Part shown: one piece after another, positions 14,623-19,810 of the stretch
Layout of the letters: every line of letters starts with the position of its first letter
Position numbering within the stretch: the first letter of the stretch is position 1
Assembly: GCA_003168295.1 (NCBI GenBank)
Contig: PMST01000592.1
Coordinates: 1-19,810 of the forward strand
Length of the DNA: 19,810 nucleotides
Reading direction: 5' to 3'
Origin: Actinomycetota bacterium
GTDB taxonomy: Bacteria > Actinomycetota > Actinomycetes > Streptosporangiales > Streptosporangiaceae
Position numbers and translations under genes: made by a program
The notes under the pieces: model-generated
What the model saw: only the letters and a program-made list of their open reading frames with translations
The model's database searches: none
Told to the model about the DNA's origin: nothing

Positions 14623-15540
14623 ATGAGTCGGCCGACGGCCAGCACGCGAGTTGGCTTTATCGGCGTGGGCCGAATGGGGTTGCCGATGTGCGCGAACCTG
14701 GTCCGGGCCGGTTACGACGTCATGGCCGGAGACGTGCGCGGAGAACTCCAGGCCGCCGTCATCGCGCGCGGTGCCCGCTGGGGCGGCCCGGGACCTGCGG
14801 TCGCGGCCGCCGCGGATGTCCTGATTACCATGCTGCCCGGCGGCCCGGAACTGCGCCATCTGATGCTCGCACCCGATGGCGTGCTGTCGGCCTTGCCGCA
14901 GACAGCCACCTGGATCGATATGACCAGCACGTCCCCCGCCATCGGACGGGAGCTGGCCAGCGCCGCCCGCGCCCGGGGAATCGCGATGCTGGAGGCGCCG
15001 GTCGGCGGCGGGGTCCAGGCCGCTGCCGCCGGGAGCCTGCACCTTTTTATCGGCGGAGACGCCGGGCTGCTCGAGCGGCATCGTCCGGTGCTGGAAGTGC
15101 TCGCCGACCCCGGCCGGATCATCCGGATGGGCAGCCACGGTGCCGGGTACACCACCAAGCACCTGGTCAACCTGCTGTGGTTCGGGCAGGCTATCGCCAC
15201 GGCTGAAGCGCTGCTCCTGGCTCGCCGTGAGGGCATCGACCTGGGCCTCATGCAGCGGGCCCTAGCCGGAAGCGCCGCCAGCAGCAGTTTCATTCGCGAC
15301 GATCTCGGTGCCCTCTTCGACGGCGACTACCTCACGTCGTTCGGGCTCGATCGGTGCTGTGAGGAACTCAGCGCCATCACCGCCCTGGCCCGGCGCGACG
15401 GCGTGCCGTTCGAGTTGTCCGAGCAGGTACAACAGATCTACCAGCGGGCCCTGGCCCGCTACGGGCCGGCCGACGGCGAGCTCCTGCCCGTGGCGATGCT
15501 CGAGGAGCAAGCCGGAGTCCAGCTACGCCACCGGAGCTGA
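14623..15540 (+). CDS. NAD(P)-dependent beta-hydroxyacid dehydrogenase (3-hydroxyisobutyrate dehydrogenase family)
   Basis: 305 aa. The N-terminal Rossmann domain has GFIGVGRMG (11-19, GxGxxG). The substrate-binding motif EAPVGGGVQAAAAGSL replaces the usual DAPVSGG. The catalytic lysine is K179 in GAGYTTKHLVNLL, with N183 following. An all-helical C-terminal dimer domain completes the usual fold. The family oxidises or reduces beta-hydroxyacids such as 3-hydroxyisobutyrate or tartronate semialdehyde, and includes imine-reductase-like members. The substrate cannot be decided here. ATG 14623 has GGGAGGGAG about 9 bases upstream. Likely its own unit: 82 bases after the MFS gene and followed by a separately promoted DNA-repair gene. 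Confidence 0.87.
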   Translation: MSRPTASTRVGFIGVGRMGLPMCANLVRAGYDVMAGDVRGELQAAVIARGARWGGPGPAVAAAADVLITMLPGGPELRHLMLAPDGVLSALPQTATWIDMTSTSPAIGRELASAARARGIAMLEAPVGGGVQAAAAGSLHLFIGGDAGLLERHRPVLEVLADPGRIIRMGSHGAGYTTKHLVNLLWFGQAIATAEALLLARREGIDLGLMQRALAGSAASSSFIRDDLGALFDGDYLTSFGLDRCCEELSAITALARRDGVPFELSEQVQQIYQRALARYGPADGELLPVAMLEEQAGVQLRHRS

Positions 15541-15556
15541 CTAACCCGGCCGCCGG

Positions 15557-15608
15557 CCTCACGATCTGACCGGCCGCAGCGTCTACCTGGTACAGGCAGA
15601 TCGTGAGG
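15557..15608. repeat. Perfect 12-bp inverted repeat framing the ogt1 promoter
   Basis: CCTCACGATCTG (15557-15568) and CAGATCGTGAGG (15597-15608) are exact inverted copies with a 28-base spacer. The left arm contains the -35-like CTCAC. The right arm overlaps the ribosome binding site GAGGAG (15605-15610) of the alkyltransferase. Confidence 0.9.
15558..15588 (+). promoter_or_regulatory. Putative ECF-sigma promoter of the first alkyltransferase
   Basis: CTCAC (15558-15562), 17-base spacer, then CGTCTACC (15580-15587). The block CAGCGTCTACCT and the CTCAC element with its spacing recur exactly upstream of the sigma-factor gene. CGTC is a common -10 core of ECF-sigma promoters. Start of transcription expected near 15590-15592. 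Confidence 0.65.
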
Positions 15609-15616
15609 AGATGACC

Positions 15617-16150
15617 ATGGTGACGATGAGGCAGGCGCCGGTACCCACCGCGACGGCGACGCACACGACGATCGCGTCCCGGCTGGGCGATCTGACCGTC
15701 GTGGCCCGGGCTGGCGCCGTTACCGGCTTGTACTTCCCGCATCATTGGTACCTGCCGGACCGGGCCAGTTTCGGGGCGGGGAACGACGCCGGGTTCAACG
15801 ATGTCCGGGAGCAGCTCAGCGAGTACCTGGCCGGCGACCGCCGCCGCTTCGACCTGCCGGTCTGCGCCCACGGCGACGAGTTCCAGCAGCGGGTCTGGGA
15901 TCTGGTCAGCCAGATCCCCTACGGCGAAACCGCCACCTACGGCGAGCTGGCCCGGAACCTGGCCGACGGCACCACCGCCCAGCAGGTCGGCGCCGCCGTA
16001 GGCCGCAACCCGGTATGCATCCTTATCCCCTGCCACCGGGTAGTCGGGGCGGGCGGCAAGCTGACCGGCTTTGCCGGCGGCCTGGGGCGTAAGCGTTTTC
16101 TTCTCGATACGGAACGAAACGTGGCTCGACCCTCGAGCCGGCTTTTCTGA
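15617..16150 (+). CDS. ogt: Methylated-DNA--protein-cysteine S-methyltransferase
   Basis: 177 aa O6-alkylguanine-DNA alkyltransferase. It repairs O6-methylguanine and O4-methylthymine by irreversible transfer of the alkyl group to its cysteine. The acceptor is C139 in ILIPCHRVVG. The DNA-binding helix-turn-helix stretch is IPYGETATYGELARNL followed by QQVGAAVGRNP, and GFAGGLGRKRFLLDTE closes the domain. An N-terminal RNase H-like domain (about 20-85) is present, so this is the full Ogt/AdaB form without the Ada-type zinc sensor. ATG 15617 is chosen over ATG 15611 because AGGAG (15606-15610) is 6 bases before it and would abut the earlier ATG. It has its own promoter, matching that of the sigma gene downstream, so the two units are likely co-induced. 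Confidence 0.92.
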   Translation: MVTMRQAPVPTATATHTTIASRLGDLTVVARAGAVTGLYFPHHWYLPDRASFGAGNDAGFNDVREQLSEYLAGDRRRFDLPVCAHGDEFQQRVWDLVSQIPYGETATYGELARNLADGTTAQQVGAAVGRNPVCILIPCHRVVGAGGKLTGFAGGLGRKRFLLDTERNVARPSSRLF

Positions 16151-16162
16151 GATGGGATCTCA
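16148..16162. repeat. Small inverted repeat overlapping the sigma-gene promoter
   Basis: TGAGAT (16148-16153) and ATCTCA (16157-16162) flank GGG. The left arm includes the stop codon of the preceding alkyltransferase and the right arm overlaps the -35-like CTCAC (16159-16163). It could be an operator. Confidence 0.5.
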
Positions 16163-16189
16163 CATTCCCCACTGCTCCAGCGTCTACCT
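16159..16189 (+). promoter_or_regulatory. Putative autoregulatory ECF-sigma promoter
   Basis: CTCAC (16159-16163), 17-base spacer, then CGTCTACC (16181-16188), the same layout as the promoter at 15558. The 12-base block CAGCGTCTACCT (16178-16189) is identical in both. Only 4 bases separate it from the GTG start, so transcription should begin at or next to the start codon, giving a leaderless message. Confidence 0.65.
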
Positions 16190-16192
16190 AAG

Positions 16193-16678
16193 GTGACCGG
16201 TAAGCAGCCATTCGAGCAGCTGGTATCCGAGCACGGCCCGGCTGTCCTTCGCGTCTGCCGGGCCGTGCTGGAACCCATCGACGCCGACGATGCCTGGTCC
16301 GAGACGTTCCTGTCCGCCCTGCAGGCCTACCCGCAGCTCCCGGCGGACGCCAACGTCGAGGCGTGGCTGGTGACGATCGCGCACCGCAAGGCAATCGACA
16401 TTATCCGCCGGACCAGCCGGGCCGCCGTGCCCGTCGCCGACGTACCCGCCGCGGCCGCGGTCGCCACCTCCGACAGTCCCGACGGCCGGGACCTAGACCT
16501 GCCCAGGTCGCTGGCCCGGCTGCCCGAACGGCAGCGGTTCGCCGTCACCTACCACTATCTCGGCGGGCTGCCCTACGCCGAGGTAGCCGCCATCATCGGC
16601 GGCACCGCCGACGCCGTGCGCCGCGCCGCGGCCGACGGTATCGCCAATCTCCGCAAAGCCCAGGGAACGGTTCGATGA
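16193..16678 (+). CDS. ECF-type RNA polymerase sigma factor
   Basis: 161 aa, the size of a minimal ECF sigma factor with only regions 2 and 4. Region 2 covers about 6-85, including DADDAWSETFLSALQAYP (region 2.2-like) and WLVTIAHRKAIDIIRRTSR (2.3-2.4, promoter opening and -10 recognition). Region 4 covers about 105-158: LPERQRFAVTYHYLGGLPYAEVAAIIGGTADAVRRA, with a helix-turn-helix for the -35. No C-terminal extension and no adjacent anti-sigma gene. GTG 16193 leaves only five residues before region 2, and no Shine-Dalgarno is present, consistent with leaderless translation. The stop overlaps the next ATG (ATGA at 16675-16678). Probable role: activating the alkylation-repair genes around it, including its own. 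Confidence 0.88.
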   Translation: MTGKQPFEQLVSEHGPAVLRVCRAVLEPIDADDAWSETFLSALQAYPQLPADANVEAWLVTIAHRKAIDIIRRTSRAAVPVADVPAAAAVATSDSPDGRDLDLPRSLARLPERQRFAVTYHYLGGLPYAEVAAIIGGTADAVRRAAADGIANLRKAQGTVR

Positions 16679-17298
16679 GCATGACCACCCAAGACCCAGA
16701 CCAGCCCCTCGCCGACCTGCTCGGCCCGCCGCCGCCTGATGAGGTCATGGCCGCCCTGCACGCCAGCCTGACCGCCAAAGCGGAAGCAGCCGGCCTGCTC
16801 GACATCGCCTACCGCACCCTCGACACCCCAGTCGGAACACTGCTGCTGGCCGCGACACAAGCCGGGCTGGTCCGCGTGGCCTACGAACGCGAAGGCATCG
16901 ACACCGCGCTCGAACGCCTGGCCAGCAAGCTCAGCCCCCGGATCCTCAACGCCCCGCAGCGCCTCGACGGCGCCGCCCGCCAGCTCGAGGAGTACTTCGC
17001 CGGGCACCGTCAGCGCTTCGACCTGCCCCTCGACCTGGCCCTCGCCTCGGGGTTCCGCCGCTCCGTGCTGTCCTACCTGCCGGCCATCGGCTACGGCCAC
17101 ACCGCCAGCTACCAGTCGGTCGCGGCCGCAGTGAACAACCCCCGGGCCGTCCGGGCCGTCGGCACGGCGTGCGCCACCAACCCGCTCCCGCTCGTCATTC
17201 CCTGCCACCGGGTCATCCGAGCCGACGGACAGATGGGCGCCTACCTAGGCGGACCCGAGATCAAGCACCAGCTCCTGGACATGGAGGCCTCCGCATGA
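16675..17298 (+). CDS. Second O6-alkylguanine-DNA alkyltransferase, with N-terminal extension
   Basis: 207 aa. The alkyl acceptor is C177 in VIPCHRVIR. The HTH region is IGYGHTASYQSVAAAVNNPRAVRAVG-like and the closing motif is GAYLGGPEIKHQLLDME. The RNase H-like domain starts only near residue 45 (TPVGTLLLAAT). The first 44 residues (PLADLLGPPPPDEVMAALHASLTAKAEAAG) are extra relative to ordinary Ogt and look like a Pro-rich linker and a helix. It is translationally coupled at both ends (ATGA overlaps with the sigma factor and the oxygenase). In the place where ECF operons usually carry an anti-sigma factor, this protein might sense alkylation and control the sigma factor; that is inference. 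At minimum it is a second repair methyltransferase. Confidence 0.9.
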   Translation: MSMTTQDPDQPLADLLGPPPPDEVMAALHASLTAKAEAAGLLDIAYRTLDTPVGTLLLAATQAGLVRVAYEREGIDTALERLASKLSPRILNAPQRLDGAARQLEEYFAGHRQRFDLPLDLALASGFRRSVLSYLPAIGYGHTASYQSVAAAVNNPRAVRAVGTACATNPLPLVIPCHRVIRADGQMGAYLGGPEIKHQLLDMEASA

Positions 17299-18080
17299 CC
17301 ACGACCACCCCGCCCCGCACCGAAGCTCCCCCCGCCCGCACCGAAGCTCCCGCCGCCCGCACCGGAGCTTCCACGGCCTACCAGCGGCGAGTTGACGGCG
17401 CCGACTGGACGGCGATCACCGCCGACCTCGCCGACCTCGGCTGCGCCCTCACGCCGAGGCTTCTCACCGCGGCCGACGCGGCCACGCTGGTCCGGCTCTA
17501 CGACCGCGATGACGCGTTCCGCTCCACCGTCACGATGGGTCGGCACCGCTTCGGCGAGGGCGAGTACCGCTACCTGGCCAACCCGCTCCCCGAGGCGGTC
17601 GATGAGCTCCGCCACGCCCTCTACCCGCACCTGCTGCCGATCGCCCGCGACTGGTACACCAAGCTCGGGCGGCCCGCGCCGTGGCCCGATGCCCTCGACG
17701 AGTGGCTTCAGCTGTGCCACGAGGCGGGCCAGACCCAGCCCACGCCGCTGATCCTGAAGTACGGCCCAGGCGACTGGAACGCGCTGCACCGCGACCTCTA
17801 CGGTGACCTCGTCTTCCCCCTCCAGGTGGTCATCAACCTGACCGAACCCGGCACCGACCACACGGGAGGTGAGTTCCTCCTCGTCGAGCAGCGTCCCCGC
17901 GCCCAGTCACGAGGTACGGCCACCGCGCTTCCCCAGGGACGGGGACTGGTTTTCACGACCCGAGACCGCCCGATCCGTTCCCAGCGAGGCTTCACGGCGG
18001 CGCCGGTGCGTCACGGCGTCTCCATCGTGCGGTCAGGTGCGCGTTATACCCTCGGCATCCTCTTCCACGACGCTCCGTGA
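17295..18080 (+). CDS. 2OG-Fe(II) oxygenase linked to alkylated-DNA repair
   Basis: 261 aa double-stranded beta-helix dioxygenase. The iron triad fits H165 and D167 (ALHRDLYGD) and H240 (VRHGVSIV), and R250 (RYTLGILFHD) fits the 2-oxoglutarate carboxylate binder. TGGEFLLVEQRPRAQSR lies between, as in the PF09859-type family, which is annotated as an oxygenase for damaged DNA and is often encoded beside Ada-like proteins. By analogy with AlkB it would oxidatively remove alkyl groups, but the substrate is not proven. A repetitive Pro/Ala/Thr-rich tail (residues 8-28, RTEAPPA-like repeats) precedes the fold. ATG 17295 overlaps the alkyltransferase stop (ATGA). Last gene of the sigma-led operon. 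Confidence 0.85.
   Translation: MTTTTPPRTEAPPARTEAPAARTGASTAYQRRVDGADWTAITADLADLGCALTPRLLTAADAATLVRLYDRDDAFRSTVTMGRHRFGEGEYRYLANPLPEAVDELRHALYPHLLPIARDWYTKLGRPAPWPDALDEWLQLCHEAGQTQPTPLILKYGPGDWNALHRDLYGDLVFPLQVVINLTEPGTDHTGGEFLLVEQRPRAQSRGTATALPQGRGLVFTTRDRPIRSQRGFTAAPVRHGVSIVRSGARYTLGILFHDAP
17316..17378. repeat. 21-bp tandem repeat, three copies
   Basis: Units at 17316-17336, 17337-17357 and 17358-17378 begin CGCACCGAAGCTCCC and encode RTEAPPA-RTEAPAA-RTGASTA at the oxygenase N-terminus. The first two differ by one base; the third has diverged. Confidence 0.85.
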
Positions 18081-18140
18081 TGTAGCCGCGGCGAATATTT
18101 GATAGGTCGCGAGCTCGGCAGCCCATGTCAGCCTGGATAA

Positions 18141-18665
18141 CTAGAACTTGATCTTGCCCGATCCGGTAATTGGCGAGTAAGCGTCAATTGGCTGGGTGTT
18201 GTCGTCGCATTGGTTAATATGCCGTCCGCTGGTATAGCGGGGCGTGATGAAGGCGATGGTCTCTGTGATGTTCACCGTTCCTGTGATTCCTCGATAGGTA
18301 CCCTTGCCGTCTAGCACCGGAGCTGGGGCAGTTACCGAGGACACCCCAGAGCAGGTCGCCGGGTCCAGCGCCGGAGCCGACCCGCTCTCTGTGGCTATGA
18401 GCTTGGCGACATTCAGCTCGAAGGCGCCATGGTGCAAGGTGACCTTGAGATAGTTGCCGCTGGCCGCGGTGGTCCCGTAATCGCCAATCGCGCCGGTGAC
18501 GATGATGTTTCCCGTGCCGTTGCTGAAGGTGTTCACGAAGAATTTTATCGGCCCGCTGGTGGATGTACTGGCGGTGTCCGTGGCGTGCGCTGCGCCACCT
18601 CCGCAAGCCGCGCACGTAAGAGCTGCGATTAGTGCGGCGCCGGTCATGGTTTTGGTGAATCTCAC
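18141..18665 (-). CDS. Small secreted protein or lipoprotein, unknown function
   Basis: 174 aa. The N-terminus MRFTKTMTGAALIAALTCAACGGG has a basic start, a hydrophobic core and two cysteines. The CGGG site looks like lipidation but is not a textbook lipobox (CAAC), so plain secretion is possible. The mature part is rich in T, G, S and I and is probably all-beta: VNTFSNGTGNIIVTGAIGDYGT and GTYRGITGTVNITETIAFI have the alternating pattern of a small barrel, reminiscent of allene-oxide-cyclase or dirigent-like folds. Family not firmly recognised. The start is GTG 18665, backed by AAGGAGG five bases upstream. GC content is visibly lower than its neighbours (about 55-63% in lines counted by hand against about 73% in the oxygenase), suggesting separate ancestry. 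Confidence 0.75.
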   Translation of the reverse strand: MRFTKTMTGAALIAALTCAACGGGAAHATDTASTSTSGPIKFFVNTFSNGTGNIIVTGAIGDYGTTAASGNYLKVTLHHGAFELNVAKLIATESGSAPALDPATCSGVSSVTAPAPVLDGKGTYRGITGTVNITETIAFITPRYTSGRHINQCDDNTQPIDAYSPITGSGKIKF

Positions 18666-18747
18666 GTCTGCCTCCTTGTCGGCATATGGATCTTGCCTAA
18701 CTGGGCGTCAGGCTAAGCCGGGCCGCATCCCGGATAGAAGGGCAAGC

Positions 18748-18781
18748 TTCCCGGGTCAAAGTCGGGAGACTTTCCCGGGAA
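18748..18781. promoter_or_regulatory. 14-bp inverted repeat in a divergent promoter region
   Basis: TTCCCGGG-tc-AAAGTC (18748-18763) and GACTTTCCCGGGAA (18768-18781) pair perfectly apart from a 2-base bulge, around the 4-base loop GGGA. It lies between the divergent secreted-protein and sensor-kinase genes, 53 bases from the kinase start. It may be an operator or a leader hairpin. Confidence 0.55.
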
Positions 18782-18834
18782 TTGGGAGTTCTTCCTGGTA
18801 GCTCCCCGGTCGATTTGGGGGGCATGATGGCTCC

Positions 18835-19810
18835 GTGCGCCACGATGACGACTCGACCGAGGCTGCGGAGGCCGGGATCTCCGAAGCGGCATCGGCGGTG
18901 GCGCGGCTGGGAGCCTGGGGAACCCTGATCATCACTGAGGCCTGTGTGGGGGTCGCGGGATGGGCGCTCGTGGCGTGCGGGCTGCCCTGGCAACTGCTGC
19001 TGACCAGTTATGCGGTCACCAATGGGTGGATGGCCGCGACGTTCGCGCCGTTCGGGATGCTGGTCGCCCGCCGCCGGCCCCGACTGGCGGTTGGCTGGTT
19101 GTTCTGCGGGTTCGCGCTGTGTTACGGACTGTCGGCGGCATGTATCTCACTGGCGATGTGGCAGGCCACCGCCGGAGGCCCGAACCACTGGAGTTCCACA
19201 CTCGGATGGCTCGGGGTGTTCATCTGGACCCCTGCGGTAGCGGTGTTCTTCCCGCTCATCGTCCTGCTCTTTCCTGACGGTCATCTTCCCAGCCGTCAGT
19301 GGCGGTGGCTCGCCGGCCTGGCTCTCGGTGATGGCGTGGTGTGGCTCCTGGGCGAGGCCTTGGATCCAAATGCGGTAAGTGGCATGCCATTCGTGGCGTA
19401 CCGGACGGTAGTGATCTCGGGCGCGTGGGGGCGCCTAGCCCATACGGCGGATTACGTTGGCAATATTCTCGTCGAGTCGATCGGCCTGGTTTGCCTTGCG
19501 GTGCTGCTGTGGCGTTGGCACCGCTCGACGGGAAGCCAGCGAGCCCAGCTTTCCTGGCTGGCGGTCGGAGCGACGATCGCCGTGGGCCTGTTCGCTCCTA
19601 CCGCGGCCAATGTAAGCACCGTGTGGAGCACGGCGCTGCTCATCGGCGTTCCGGCCCTCCCCGCGGCCGCCGCCGTCGCCGTGCTGCGCCACCGGCTGCT
19701 CGGGATCGACGTGGTGATCAACCGGACCTTGGTCTACGTCGGGTTGAGTGCGACTCTGCTCGCCTGTTTCCTAGCCGTCGTGGAACTTGCTAGCGCGATC
19801 GTCGGCCACG
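18835..19810 (+). CDS. Sensor histidine kinase, N-terminal membrane part (partial, runs off the window)
   Basis: An open frame of 325 codons from GTG 18835 to the right edge without a stop. It starts MRHDDDSTEAAEAG and contains about 8 hydrophobic segments. LIVLLFPDGHLPSRQWRWLAGLAL, then SQRAQLSWLAVGATIAVG, and RHRLLGIDVVINRTLVYVGLSATLL follow the pattern of the multi-pass sensor region found in many actinobacterial two-component kinases, which is normally followed by GAF/HisKA_3/HATPase domains. Those catalytic domains would lie beyond this window and are not seen. GTG 18835 is the only in-frame start after the upstream stop at 18799. GGGGGG (18817-18822) is 12 bases before it, rather far. 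Signal sensed unknown. A two-component regulator gene would be expected downstream. Confidence 0.68.
   Translation, partial: MRHDDDSTEAAEAGISEAASAVARLGAWGTLIITEACVGVAGWALVACGLPWQLLLTSYAVTNGWMAATFAPFGMLVARRRPRLAVGWLFCGFALCYGLSAACISLAMWQATAGGPNHWSSTLGWLGVFIWTPAVAVFFPLIVLLFPDGHLPSRQWRWLAGLALGDGVVWLLGEALDPNAVSGMPFVAYRTVVISGAWGRLAHTADYVGNILVESIGLVCLAVLLWRWHRSTGSQRAQLSWLAVGATIAVGLFAPTAANVSTVWSTALLIGVPALPAAAAVAVLRHRLLGIDVVINRTLVYVGLSATLLACFLAVVELASAIVGH

Noticed and set aside
13542..14645. A 367-codon - strand frame opposite the MFS gene
   Set aside because: Antisense shadow. The + strand frame encodes helices and family motifs throughout.
15541..15616. Intrinsic terminator after the hydroxyacid dehydrogenase
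   Set aside because: The 12-bp inverted repeat has a 28-base loop, no T-run, and overlaps the promoter motif and the ribosome binding site of the next gene. A regulatory role fits better than termination.

Overview
The window is high-GC DNA with GC-rich third codon positions, several GTG starts and many 4-base stop/start overlaps, as expected of an actinomycete. A clear S-(hydroxymethyl)mycothiol dehydrogenase at 1702 supports this, since mycothiol is confined to Actinobacteria. A HpnB-type glycosyltransferase suggests hopanoid production. Two Pro/Ser-rich cell-envelope proteins and the start of an actinobacterial multi-pass sensor kinase fit a filamentous, soil-type actinomycete. The genus cannot be named from the sequence alone. 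No tRNA, rRNA, transposase, phage gene or CRISPR array was seen.

Layout: 1-60 is the tail of an upstream gene. At 199-1440 lies an HpnB-like glycosyltransferase. A + strand set follows at 1702-4422: mycothiol-dependent formaldehyde dehydrogenase, a sulfotransferase-like P-loop protein and a class IV aminotransferase, all overlapping. On the - strand, 4522-6188 encodes two ABC-exporter ATPases, and 6200-6663 holds what looks like the remains of their FtsX/MacB-type permease with most of its middle missing. Then come a uronate dehydrogenase-like SDR (+), a LURP-one-related protein (-) and a GntR/FCD regulator (+). 9231-12716 holds two convergent low-complexity envelope proteins. 13200-15540 holds an MFS exporter and a 3-hydroxyisobutyrate-dehydrogenase-family enzyme.

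15557-18080 is the most interesting block. It encodes an O6-alkylguanine-DNA alkyltransferase, then an ECF-type sigma factor, a second alkyltransferase with an N-terminal extension, and a 2OG-Fe(II) oxygenase of the type annotated as acting on damaged DNA. The last three genes are chained by ATGA overlaps. The same bipartite motif, CTCAC-N17-CGTCTACC, lies upstream of the first alkyltransferase and of the sigma gene. I read this as a self-activating sigma-controlled alkylation-damage regulon with no recognisable anti-sigma gene in the window. The first promoter is framed by a perfect 12-bp inverted repeat whose right arm runs into the ribosome binding site.

The window ends with a secreted or lipoprotein-like small protein of lower GC (-), a strong palindrome in the divergent gap, and the first 325 codons of a sensor histidine kinase running off the right edge.
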